From Asterias amurensis (Eukaryota > Echinodermata > Asteroidea > Forcipulatida > Asteriidae), in NCBI RefSeq assembly GCF_032118995.1, contig NC_092649.1, forward strand, positions 15,398,332 through 15,462,331: a stretch of 64,000 bases of DNA, written 5' to 3'. A model generated the notes under the pieces. The model saw nothing but the letters and a program-made list of their open reading frames with translations. It was not told the origin of the DNA and made no database searches. Positions 44,562-55,700 of the stretch are shown piece after piece (position 1 is the first letter of the stretch; every line of letters begins with the position of its first letter). The translations under genes were made by a program, and so were the position numbers.

Positions 44562-45496
44562 ATAGGTTTTCTCGGTCAATTTCGGAAAATGAGCAGCCAA
44601 TTTAACCACCAGCCTATTCTGTTTCGCACGAAATCGAATGCCACTAAAAAAGGGTCATTCGATTTCATTTTAAGACTAGTCAAATCTACTTTTACGTCAT
44701 TCGATTTAACAAAATAATCATTCAATTGAACAATTCATCGAAGCTGCATTCAAATTCGCAGGAGTGTTTTTTAGGCGTGTGTTTAGTCATTCAATTTCAT
44801 TTTGTGACAGTCAATTCTGATACTTGTGCAGTCTTAAAAACGCTTGGTTAACTTGTTGTTTCCGAATGTTAAAGGTATGCGGTTATTTGTTGGCAACCTT
44901 GAACATAAAATGTCAAGATGTCCGCCAACAGATGGTTGGTGAATATTTACAAAAACTAACAACTGGAAAAACATTAAAAAAAAACTAAAAAAAACTAAAC
45001 ATTCAAACACATTCAAATGTAAGGTTTGGTCAGTTAACCATTGAAAGTCTCCCGAAAAAAATAAAGAAGAAAACAACCCTTATTGGGCCCAAGGTAAAGT
45101 CTACTGGAAACATAAAATAAAGAAAATAAGGTTCGCTCGATTTAAAGCGAAGGTAGGAAACGGTTTGCCTTATACAGTTTATCTGTTTATTCGTATTTCT
45201 TTAGTCGTACTTATTCGAATCCTCGGTGAGCGAAAATGATTGCCTCTTTACGAAATTGAAAATGATTAAATCAGCAAAATCTCTAGTCGAACCAGCTTTG
45301 CTAAGTTGAATGATGATTGTGTGTCATGAAAAAGAATGAGTGTGCTAGGAACTTGAATGCCTCAAAACGAAATTGAATGACCGAATTCTGAATTTGAAAC
45401 GCAGTAAAAACCGGAGAGGCAAAATAACTTTAATTCGAACGCATGAAAAATTAAATTGGCTGCTCATTTGCCGAATTTGACCGAGAAATTCTATAT
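44562..45496. mobile_element. Family D MITE, composite and interrupted
   Basis: Left end ATAGGTTTTCTCGGTCAATT at 44562, right end GACCGAGAAATTCTATA at about 45496. The middle (about 44835-45205) is a different AT-rich segment. The right part matches 12883-13168. Confidence 0.6.
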
Positions 45497-45745
45497 CAAA
45501 GAGAAACTCTTCCACGTAAAAGAGAAACACCACCAATCGAAAGAGAACCACTGCCACGTGAAAAAAAATTCCACATAGAAGAAAAACACTTCCACGTAAA
45601 AAAACAACAACCGCAGAAACACTATCAAAGAGAAACACTTCAACATGAAAGAGAAACACAACCAATTGAAAGAGAAACAATAACACGCGAAAAACAAAGG
45701 AACACTTCCATATGAAAGAGAAACATCACCATTCGAATTTAAAAA
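45497..45745. repeat. Minisatellite S6, degenerate
   Basis: AAAGAGAAACAC units with CTTCCACGTA and ACCAATTG linkers, starting exactly where the family D MITE ends. Confidence 0.75.
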
Positions 45746-45793
45746 AGAAGTGAAACAATGAAACGCAACGTGGCACTAATGGTTGCTTTATGG

Positions 45794-46235
45794 CGGTGTC
45801 GCATGCAATTATGTCCTTTATGCAATACTATCCGGAGGACAGTATTGCATATGCAATAATGTCCGGCGGATGGTTTTGCATATGCAATCGTGTCCGCCCT
45901 GACGCTGCTGCATCATGCAATTGTGTCCGCCCGGTCACATTTGCATATGCAGTTGTGTCCGCCCCCGTGCAAAACCGTCCTTGCAGTAAATTAAACGCCC
46001 TTGGTTGACGGAACACGTTCGCCATTTTTGTATAAGCTATGTGCATGTCATGAATGACATGTGAAATGTTCGGCCGTTGGGTATTCGCTGCAATCACAAA
46101 ATACGTGGGTATTCATGCTGCATATACGTAGGGTCAGTGCATGCACGCTCGCTTACGCGCGCACATACGATTGCATATGCAAAAGTGTCCGGAGCGGACA
46201 GTATTGCATGGCGGACATAATTGCATCTGACACCG
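45794..46235. mobile_element. Inverted-repeat element with GCATATGCAA/TGTCCGCC subrepeats
   Basis: Ends CGGTGTC-ATGCAATTATGTCC and its inverse. About eight internal repeats of TTGCATATGCAAT plus TGTCCGCC lie near both ends. TTTGCATATGCA resembles POU octamer sites. No target duplication identified and no ORF. Confidence 0.65.
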
Positions 46236-46369
46236 GAGACGTATGCTTGAATACACAACCTACCTAGTATAACTGTTGTACAGCTCTGTCACACCTTTAT
46301 TTTAATGTAGCAATTAGCACCAAACACCCATAGCAAAAATGTCCTGTCACGTATACATGTATAGGTTTT

Positions 46370-46770
46370 CTAGGCCAAATTAAAATAATTAGCAGCCAAT
46401 TTAATTTCCATGCGTTCGATTAAGCTGTTTTGCCTCTCCAGTTGTTACTGCGTTTCAAATTCAGAATTCGGCCGTTCAATTTCGTTTTGGGTCGAGTCAT
46501 ATTCCTCAAGCACTCCTTTCAATTTAGCGTTTCGTTACTCTTTTTCGTGACCACACGCCTCAAGAAGCATCTTTGAATTTGAATGCTGCTTTGATGAATT
46601 GTTAAATTGAATGAGTTTTTTTTTCACTCGAATGACACAACATTACATTTGACTAATCATAAAACGAAATCAAATTACCCTTTTCAGTAGCATTCGATTT
46701 CGCAAGAAATAGAATAGCTTGGTGGTTAAATTGGCTGCTCATTTGCCGCAATTGACCGAGAAAACCTATA
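46370..46770. mobile_element. Family D MITE
   Basis: ATAGGTTTTCTAGGCC left end, GACCGAGAAAACCTATA right end; closest to 12321-12732. Confidence 0.7.
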
Positions 46771-47749
46771 TTATGCTTATGCGATCTTTTAATAACCAAA
46801 TAATGCCATTAAAGCTTTCCACCTTATCAAAACAAGCAGGGCGTAAATGCCGGATGGGAAGGACATTATTACAGCCCTCTTTTGTCGAGCGCTGGGGTGG
46901 GGGGGGGTCCATAATATCGTACTCCAACACTTCTTATCAGCGATGGAGTTGATGTAATCATAATATTAATAGTGTTTATACTGCACCACCCATCTGGGTT
47001 CCCTAATCCAAGGCGCAGGAAAACAAACGATGAAACAAAACTAGCAGACATATACTTCAACAGAATAGGCTGTAAGTTTAAATTAGAACATTAGTACAAC
47101 AGCAAATTATAAATGGGCGAAGATTTCCGAGTATCGTGTAAAGACAGATTTTTCGCACGGCACCAACACCTTTGATCGGCGACGATATTAATGTAAAAAA
47201 AAAAAAATTGTACATACGATGCACCGCTCATATTGAGATCCACTTCACTCAAGGTTGCAGAAAAGAGAATTGTACAAATTAAAAAAAAAAAATTACTAAT
47301 TGCATTGATAAGCACCCTTTCGTCTAGAAACCAGTTCCAAGGCGCAGAAACAAAAGAAAATTAACAAAATATTTCACAAAATTAACAATGGTATATTATA
47401 ATGCACAGGTTATCTAAAGACCCATTCCACGGTGCAGAAAGAATAACACAAACGATTAAACGAAACAGTCACACAAATATAAATTAATAAATATTATAAC
47501 TATTCGGAACAGTGGTATAACGCCTTCCGAAGTTTGTGCGCAAGAAATGAGAAAGTTCTGTCAACGTATTAGAAGAAGAAGTTGTCAAATCGGCACCAAA
47601 ACTTGTTTGAGTAACGCACATAAACCACATTCAATTAACTTGTTGTATCATCTATATTTTATTTTATCTATTTTGCACTGGTCTTCTCACATTATTACTC
47701 CATCACAGCCATAGAAACAATATGTTTAATTTATCCTCTCCAATATCCG
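46771..47749. other. Intergenic, low-level repeats only
   Basis: CCAAGGCGCAGAAA-like words recur near 47010, 47250, 47340 and 47430, each after a short GTACA-rich stretch, suggesting a worn tandem repeat. Two poly-A tracts (47199, 47280). No gene. Confidence 0.4.
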
Positions 47750-48530
47750 ACACAAAATAACCCCAACTTATTTTGACTCTTGTGCAATCCCTAACCGTTA
47801 GCATGCATTGGTTTGTAAATTCCTATTTTATGAAACAAGTTTCTTGCCAGTATGTCAAAAGCTCAAACTAATTGAGTCTAAACATGCCAAAAACCTTCCA
47901 ATTTCGAAATCCAGGCATTGCGAGCAAAAATCCATTTCTATCCACAAGTAAGATATTCATTTAATTGGCGAACCAATTTGCCATTAAATCTGAATAAATA
48001 ACATAATAAAATAAGGCTAAACACGTTTCGACCCACGACAGAGTCTTTTTAAAAAGACCCTGTCATGGTTAAATGTTATTATGTCAATCAAAATATGTCT
48101 ATGTAAACCTAACTGGAAGGTTTGGGGTCTGATAATTAAAAAGACCCTGTCATGGTTAAATGTTATTATGTCAATCAAAATATGTCTATGTAAACCTAAC
48201 TGGAAGGTTTGGGGTCTGTCAATCAAAATATGTCTATGTAAACCTAACTGGAAGGTTTGGGGTCTGATAATTAGGCTGTCATAATACAACGGGCAACAGT
48301 AAATCCTCCATGTTGTTTATTTGAATGAGCGTGCGTTTTATGATTTGAATCACGACTTGCCCAAATTATCCAAATTGACGGAGATAACTAATTGCTATGT
48401 AATCCTCCATTAGGAAATCCTCAACCTCCGATGTTATTTTGACACTGAACATCATCGTTTCCAGACAGTTAAAGGCACTGGACACGTTTGGTAATTGTCA
48501 AAGACCAGAATTCTTACAACATAATGCAAA
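47750..48530. repeat. Block C', mirror arm, with internal tandem repeat
   Basis: Reverse complement of 33741-34740. Within it, AAAATATGTCTATGTAAACC plus TAACTGGAAGGTTTGGGGTC occurs three times between 48085 and 48270 but once in the left arm, so it expanded after the duplication. Confidence 0.78.
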
Positions 48531-48715
48531 CAAATAACAAACCTATTTTGGCTCAATCGGTCATCGAATTTGCAAGAGAAAAACACTATTGTTGCTGTCT
48601 TTGTGTGCTTTCAGTATTTGGGTTAGAAACTACCTCTTTCTCAAAAACTACGTTACTTCAGAGGGAAGTGATTGTGAATAATTACCCGTTTACTGATCGT
48701 GTCAAGTGCCTTTAA
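48479..48715. mobile_element. TTAA-1 MITE, internally deleted
   Basis: TTAA at both ends, AGGCACTGGACACGTTTGG left end. One end of the same insertion survives at 33745-33793 in the left arm, so it predates the duplication. Confidence 0.75.
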
Positions 48716-48956
48716 AGCAATGTATACAGTCTAGGCCTGACGATTTATTTGGAGAAAATACTCATGTCATTATAGAGTAGGACACATAAAAACAGTTATC
48801 TAAACAGCCTGTACAAATTTTAAAGTTCATATATTTGCTTTATGTAGGGTTACTATAACTTACTCTGATAATACACTTGCAGAAATTTAATACAGCAGTC
48901 GGTTGCACCACCAACAGAAGGGTTTAACCTCCTTTATTGCGACCCCCGTTTTCACT

Positions 48957-50318
48957 TAGTTAAGTTGTATAATTGTATGTATTTACCTGTAATAAACTGT
49001 CTTGTACTTTCGCTGTTGTACAAACGGAACGAAAAAAACACCCCCCCCCCATAAAAAAAAAAAAACACGCACACAACAAACCGAACAAAACCCGAACAAA
49101 AACAAAAAAGCTTGGGTGTATACATGAGCCCATGGAGGAATTTATTCCTCTATGATGAGCCAAAGTGACATGTAAAAAATACAATGGCAATGATTAAACT
49201 AGTGAACTGACTGAATAACGTAAAAAGCCGCTAGGCCTTCCTCATAAAGATATGTTCATCTCAATGTTTGAGTTTTCTCATATTATTATTATTATTATTA
49301 CGAACCACAGGACCTGGTACTCGGTAAACAAAAACAAATGAACCTTGTATTTGCTATGTTTATGTTTATGTATGTTGTTTATATTTATGTAGAACGACTA
49401 TACTAATTTCCACATTGAAGTGTTTATAATACCTACAATGGTTATTATTTATTGTTAAAGACACTGGACACTATTGGTAATTGTCAAAGACCAGTCTTCC
49501 CACTTGGTGTATTTCAACATGCATAAAATAACAAACCTGTGAAAATTTGTGCTCGATTGTTCATCGAAGTTGCGAGATAACTATGAAAGAAAAAACACCC
49601 TTGTCACACGTAGTTGTGTGCTGTCATATGCTTGATTTTGAGAACTCAAATCCTAAATCTGAGGTCTCGAAATCAAATCCGTGGAAAATTACTTCTTTCT
49701 CGAAAACTACGTCACTTCAGAGGGAGCCGCTTCTCACAATATCAACCTCTCCTCTCTACTCGTTACCGAGTAAGGTTTTATGCTAATAATTATTTTGAGT
49801 GATTACCAATAATGCCCGCTGCCTTTATTTAAGTTGTTTATAACTGTATTTGTTTACCTGTGATGAATTGTCTTATACTTTCGTTGTTGTAAGAAGACCC
49901 CCGGCCCCCCCCCCCCCCCACCAGAAAAAAAACTTTGGTTCAAGGAAAAGAATTGTTTTTTGGGGGGGTACCTATGAGCAAAAGTGACATGTCAAAAATT
50001 TAAAATTACATTGACAATTATTAGACCAATGAACTGACTAAAAAATAACGTGAACAGCCCATAGGCCTACCTCTTTCTGGCGCCATTAGTTTTGAAACAT
50101 ATTCATCTTAAGTTATCTTATACTATTATATATACGAGCCACAGGCTCTGGTACTCGGTAACAAAAAATATTGAACTTTGTATTTACTATAGGTTTATAA
50201 ATGTTTATGTTTATGTATTTTTTTGGGTTATATTTATGAAGTGTACGACTATACTAATTTCCACATTGAAGTGTTTATAATAGGCCTACCTATAATGGTC
50301 AGCATTTATTGTTAAAGC
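48957..50318. repeat. Tandem duplication of about 490 bp split by a TTAA-1 MITE
   Basis: 48957-49454 and 49829-50318 share TAAGTTGT, the CTTTCGCTGTTGT/CTTTCGTTGTTGT stretch, C runs, AGTGACATGT, CCACAGG..CTGGTACTCGGTAA and CTAATTTCCACATTGAAGTG in order. No coding capacity recognised. Confidence 0.75.
49455..49828. mobile_element. TTAA-1 MITE
   Basis: TTAA at 49455-49458, AGACACTGGACACTATTGG left end, right end CCCGCTGCCTTTA. Lies at the junction of the 490-bp tandem copies. Confidence 0.8.
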
Positions 50319-50782
50319 AAGCTGTTGTTTATGAGTGTTTATCATCCGTCGTCCTTAATACCCAATCCTTACCCTTACGATTAGATTTGCACTCTATGGT
50401 TATTGTTCGTTACAACACTATGGTGGCAACTTGTGTAGTATTTTGCAGGACAATCATCTGTTTTTGTCCATCATTTTGTTGTATTTCAAAGAACTGTGTG
50501 GAGATTGTCTAACAATCAAAGAAACAAAGAAACAAAGAAACAAAGAAACAAACAAACAAACGAACAAACTACCACATACAAAAATAATTTTTTAAAATCA
50601 TACGGATCCAGTTTGGCAATAGAATAGGTCTACAAACACAAAAGCCTCACGTTTCTTCAAAGTAGTATTTTGTTTCGCTCGAAGTCTTATTTTTTTCCAC
50701 TAATTTCGCCTGACAGTGTTACATGGCGGTCGAGTGGTTGGGTTGGCGTTTAGGTTTTTATCTGTCCTCGCCTTCCACCCTA
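50319..50782. other. Intergenic with AAAC/AAAG microsatellite
   Basis: A run of AAAGAAAC/AAACAAAC tetramers at 50517-50566. Nothing else recognised. Confidence 0.5.
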
Positions 50783-50784
50783 TA

Positions 50785-50958
50785 GACCTTTATCATGCTG
50801 CCTCCATCGTGGTCTTGTACCTTGTATCGAATAACAATAATGACAGTTAATAATCATTTTGCGAATAGGAACCAGACTATTTTTGTTCTTCCAGCCTCGG
50901 TTTGGTAACATTGATAGTAATGGGAGAAATTCAAGATGGCTGCACCGTGATGAAGGTC
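50785..50958. mobile_element. TA-3 MITE, full length
   Basis: Ends GACCTTTATCATGCTG and its inverse with TA outside, 174 bases. Inserted at the edge of block B', at the point where the left arm carries a TA-1 MITE. Confidence 0.78.
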
Positions 50959-50960
50959 TA

Positions 50961-51350
50961 TAGCATCCCGGTTCGAATTACGCCGGGGGCACTTTACTTG
51001 GATTGTGTTTGTAATCCCTACATGACTGCCTGAGTTTTCCCTGGACTACTCCTTTGGAGTTTTCCTCCCACATTTTAAACTGAAACCTTCTTTCTTATGT
51101 CCTCTCCATTTGGGGGTGTTGGCTAATTGCAACTTTTACCTTAAGGTCACAGAGTAATTATTTGCGCCTCTGGGAGTCCTTGTCTTCAAAACCATGATTC
51201 GAAATGAAATGAAAAATGGTGTGAGCGATACAGAACTCACTAAACTTGGAGTGAGAATTGAGGCCACCTGTCAGTGTTATTGAGATCATCATGGACACAA
51301 TTCAATCAGAATTCATCTTTATTATTAATGAAAAAATTTCTTGTCTAGAC
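50961..51350. repeat. Block B', mirror arm
   Basis: Reverse complement of the pieces of block B (26976-31356). It lacks both the 3.6-kb element and the TTAA-1 MITE found there and so gives their empty sites. Confidence 0.8.
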
Positions 51351-51482
51351 AACAAGTAAAGCATTACATGGGATAATATTTCAAGAGAAGTCTTTCACCA
51401 TTACCTTCTGTAAACCCTGTAAGTTATATGTAAATCTGTGAACTTTTTTTTTTTCTGTTCCGAAAATGTATAATGGCTTTGA
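51351..51482. mobile_element. TA-2 MITE fragment
   Basis: Inverted partial copy: GAAGTCTTTCACCATTACCT, TGTAAACCCTGTAAGTTATA and an end reading AATGGCTTTGAG. Confidence 0.65.
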
Positions 51483-51830
51483 GACAGTGGACACTATTGG
51501 TAACAATTGTCAAAGACTAGTCTTCACAGTTGGTGGTGCTCAATTTGTCGTCGAAGTTGCGAGATAATAATGAAAGAAAAAACACCCATGTCACACGAAG
51601 TTGTGTGCGCTTAGATGGTTGATTTCGAGACCTCAAGTTCTAAACTTGAGGTCTCGAAATCAAACTCGTGGAAAATTAATTCTTTCTCCCGCGAAAACTA
51701 CGTGACTTTTAGAAGCAGCTTTTTCTCATAATGTTTTATTCTATCAACCTCTCCCCATTACTCGTAATCAAGAAAGGTTTTATGATGATAGTTATTTTGA
51801 GTAATTACCAGTAGTGTCCACTGCCTTTAA
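51483..51830. mobile_element. TTAA-1 MITE
   Basis: CAGTGGACACTATTGGTAA left, GTGTCCACTGCCTTTAA right. Its right TTAA joins block A' exactly where the left arm has an unfilled TTAA at 21401-21404. Confidence 0.82.
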
Positions 51831-53400
51831 CTTGCCACCTACCAATGATCCCTATCAAAGGCACAGCTGGACACTATTTATTGGTATCAAAAAAGGTTAG
51901 CATAAAACTTACTGATGAACGAGGAAATGAGTGCTTGGTTGATAATAATATTATAACACACTGTGAACAACAGTTCCCTCTGAAATAACGTAGTTTGTGA
52001 GAAAGAGGTCATTTCTCACTCAAATATTATTTAAAGGCTTCAGACCGGAAGTGAAAGCACCCAAATTTATTTTTTGCAACAAAGGTGTACTTCTTGTTAA
52101 TATGCTCTTGTAATAATTATGGTCAAAATTTTCAAAGATTTGTTATTTGATGCCTCAATGGGATCCACCTACACCTAGTGAGAAACCCGGTCTTTGACAA
52201 CCAAAGAATGTCCATCAGTGCCTTTGATCTTCTCAAAACAAAATACTGCCTGAACTTTATTGATATCTAGATGTTTAATAAACAGATCATAGTTGTTGGT
52301 TTCATGTTGAAAAAGAAGCTGTTGAATATTGTTTATTTTCCTGTGTCGTTTTTCCATCTTTTAATTCACCGATGGAACGTTTAGATGTCAAACCACTGAT
52401 GAATCTCTTACAGGCAAACTATAGTTGGTAATCACCCTTAAGGCCGAGTTATAGTCGGTCGCGCGATGGTCGGGCGTCGGAAATCTAGACGCGCGATCAT
52501 AAAAATACACGGTTTTTAGGCCTCAGTCTTGGGATTGCGCGCAAGATTTCCGTCGCGCGTCCGTCGCGCGACCGACTATAAACAGGCCTTTATAGTAAAT
52601 GGCATTGAATCTTTTTCTTAGAAACTCACGGCAGCTTTCGCTATAACGCACTTCGAGAAACATTTCACTTTTAAGTAGTGATTATGTAAACAGACATAAG
52701 TTTTAATGCCACAAAACTTAAATCTGAGAAGCGTTACTGTCAGTAACGCTTCTCGGACTGTGTATTCATACTATACGACTTTTTCATTCATTCGTGGACT
52801 TTTCACTATTTTCTGCAATATTATTTCAAAAACACGACCACCTTTTGAAATAAAATAATATTCATTTGTTAGTTTGATATGCTTTTACGCCTACATTTTT
52901 TAGGCTACATAGGATTAACACAAACGGTTCCAAAAACCAATTAAGGCTGGCTGTATAAAGAGCTGCAGCGTTGCTGACTTCAGTAAAGTAGCTTTTCACA
53001 TCACAGCGAGTTGTTCTACCTTGATACAATTGGAAGAATTTGTTGATTTTTATCAAAAAGCTGCATGCTTGGATTTCATGGAATCACTCAAATGCTTTAC
53101 GTCCCGTTTTGTTATTGATTTTGGGCGGTAGGCCATGTAGCCCTACGGTACAATTGATGTGGCATCCTATCAAAGCTGCCAGGTAAAGTGCCGTTAATTT
53201 CACGGAACTTTTGCAAACTACCCCACGGCACATTACAAAACTTCCACTGTAAAATTGACGGCACTCAGCTAGGGTGCCAGGTAAAGTGCCGTAATTTCAC
53301 AGATATTTTTTACAGTGTATAGTAGGCCTACATGTAAAATACGAATGGAATCAGTTTTGATGAAATTGAAATACTTGAGATAGACTCAGTGCTGATGAGC
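51831..53400. repeat. Block A', mirror arm
   Basis: Reverse complement of 19895-21404. Carries the shared variant B TTAA-1 MITE (51855-52228) and a private Harbinger-like MITE; lacks the TAG-foldback element of the left arm. Confidence 0.8.
52441..52589. mobile_element. Harbinger-like MITE with TTA duplication
   Basis: Ends AGGCCGAGTTATAGTCGG and CCGACTATAAACAGGCCT, TTA at 52438-52440 and 52590-52592. The left arm near 20763 has a single TAA at the homologous point. A TTA/TAA duplication fits PIF/Harbinger. Confidence 0.82.
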
Positions 53401-53404
53401 TGAG

Positions 53405-54010
53405 CTCATCAGCACCTCGTGAGGTGAAGAGATGATGATGCCGGGGTTTAACAAGATGGGGAGTGGGGCGGGGTTAGTCTTGGTGCAAGACGTTTCTCGT
53501 TTCCCTTTCACGCACACCGTGGCCAATTCACCGACTGCGCGCGCACCGACTCACCTGACTTTAGTTCACTCACCGGGGCGGTTAGTTCACTCACCGCCCC
53601 GGTGAGTGAACTAATTAGTTCACTCACCGGGGCAGTGAGTGAACTAACCGCACGGTGAGTGAACTAAAGTCAGGTGAGTCGGTGCGCGCGCAGTCGGTGA
53701 ACTAATTAGTTCACTCACCGGGGCGGTGAGTGAACTAACCGCACGGTGAGTGAACTAAAGTCAGGTGAGTCGGTGCGCGCGCAGTCGGTGAATTGGCCGC
53801 GGTGTGCGTGAAAAGGAAACGAGAAACGTCTTGCACCAAGACTAGGGCGGGGTCGGCTACTTCTTGGAGAATGAGGGTAATGACTTTATGGGGCTTTGGA
53901 TAGATTTCTTTGGGGTGGATGTAAAACTTTTGGGAATGCGATGGGTACATAACTCACTGAACTAGTGTGGAGGGGGCGGGGTGTTGGAGGGCATGCAGGC
54001 TACTTTTTTT
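53405..54010. repeat. Dispersed repeat, copy of 15096-15316
   Basis: GATGATGATGCCGGGGTTTA through GGCTACTTCTTGGAG and TTTTGGGAATGCGATGGGTA, same orientation as 15.1 kb. Interrupted by a foldback element. Confidence 0.65.
53475..53844. mobile_element. TAG-foldback element, G+C-rich, 9-bp target duplication
   Basis: Ends TAGTCTTGGTGCAAGACG and the inverse. Direct repeats GGGCGGGGT at 53466-53474 and 53845-53853. The interior is nested palindromes of TTAGTTCACTCACCGGGGCG, with a duplicated right half. Third foldback in the window with TAG..CTA termini and 9-bp duplication. Confidence 0.88.
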
Positions 54011-54284
54011 GAAATTATGTGGCCAAGGACTTTATGTAGCATAGTCAAATTGGAGGGACGCTCTATGAACTTTCTGTGGGAAAATGGGTAGGCCTAGAGT
54101 TTTGGGGTACTTGGTTGGGAATATCAGTTAGGCAGAGCATGGCAGAGGGTTGATTGAAAACCGGGGACTGGCGCAACTCGGTCGGTGCACTCGGTGCTGA
54201 AACCCTTTTCTGCATTAAGACTGGGTTGCTCTAAAAATCAAAGAAGTGGTGCCAGACTTTCAAAAATGGATTTCGTTTAAACTT
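54011..54284. other. Intergenic, no gene seen
   Basis: No ORF or repeat recognised. Confidence 0.35.
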
Positions 54285-55300
54285 TGCACAATTGAAGGCC
54301 ATCAACCAAAATGTAAAAATAAAGCATAAGTTTTGCATTTACACCTTCGTTGCCATGGCAACGGTCAAGAGTAGAAAATTACCATATTTCACCTAATTTA
54401 GCTCTTTTCATGAGTAAAAATTACCCAAAGTTGAGGGCTTCCACTGTGTAAAAACCAAATAGTGGACCTACCTCTCAGCTGGATATGATAAATATGCATC
54501 CTTAATCTTTCCAAAAATGCATTTGACAAAAGTACAGTTAATTGTGAATGGAAGATTCCATTATTTCAAAAAGGGGTGTTTTGAGGAAAAGTCAATTTAG
54601 GAAATACAGGGGGTTGCTAAAATTGTCAGAAGTCCCAAAGTGGCATATTTAGGAAAGTTTTGCTTCCAGGCATGAAAGATAAGATACTGGTCTGTAAGAA
54701 TTTCAAAAAAAAAGTTTTGGTATTTGTTGTACTAGGGAGCAGTGCTGCCATAAACTTCGTCCTTTTTTGGAAAAAAAATGTGTTTATTTTCAAATTGTAT
54801 AACAAAAAAAATATGAATTTTTGTTTTAATGGATTTTGTTTACTCTTTGCACATGTTAATTCCTTCAACCAAAGTGTAAAAAGAAAGCATAGTTTTTGCA
54901 TTGCACTTTGGTTGCCATGACAACGGTTAAAAATAAGAAAATTTCTGAAAATTACCCAAAGTTGAAGGCTTCACTGTGTAAAGACCAAATATATTACCTG
55001 CCTTTCAACTGAATATGGTAAATATACACCCTTGGTCTTTCAAAAAGTGCACCTGACACAGGTACAGTCAATTGTGAATGGAATAATCCATTATTTTCAA
55101 AAAGGGGTATTTTGAACAAAGTTCAGTTTGGGAAATAGAGGGGGTTGCTAAGTTTGTCAGAAGTCCGAAAGTAGCATATTTAGGAAAGTTGGGCTACCAG
55201 GCTTGAAAGATAAGATACTGGTCTGTAGGAATTTCAAAAAAATGTTTTGGTATTTGTTGAACTGGGGAGCAGTGTTGTCAGAAGCTTCATGCTTTTTGGC
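54285..55300. repeat. Tandem repeat, period about 555 bp, two copies
   Basis: Copies share CAACCAAAATGTAAAAA, the GTTGCCATGGCAAC site, ATTACCCAAAGTTG, AAAAAGGGGT, CAGAAGTCC and GGGAGCAGTG in order, with about 15-20% visible divergence. Confidence 0.75.
54349..54362. promoter_or_regulatory. Palindromic RFX-type X-box GTTGCCATGGCAAC
   Basis: Perfect 14-base palindrome matching the RFX consensus (GTNRCC followed by RGYAAC). One-mismatch versions at 54911-54924 and 56943-56956. Regulatory role unproven. Confidence 0.35.
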
Positions 55301-55700
55301 GATTGTATAGATTTAAAGTTGTAAAATAATGCTCTTTTTATGACTTTCTACATGCTAACAATGATGAAGACTGACAAAATATCAGGACAAAATATAATAA
55401 AGCATCTTATGACAACATAACTCCCAGTTGTATAAACAGGCATCACATAATTAAAAAAGAAAGTTTTTGCATTTTTTGAACTGTGGAGCAGTGTTGCCAG
55501 AGACTTCATGCCTTAAAAAAAAGGGGTGTATTTTGCAAATTTCATAATCATATGAAAAAAATAATGCTCTCTTATTACTTTTTACACGCTGAACAATGAT
55601 GTTGATTGAAAAAAAACAGGCACACAATAGAGCAAAGCAACTTACAAGTATAAAAATACAACTCTCAATTGTATAAACATGCATCACAAAAAGATTCTGT
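55265..55700. repeat. Tandem repeat, period about 222 bp, two copies
   Basis: TTGAACTG.GGAGCAGTGTTG begins each copy; both continue through TAATGCTC and CTCCCAGTTGTATAAAC/CTCTCAATTGTATAAAC. Part of the second copy recurs inverted at 56005-56075. Confidence 0.65.
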
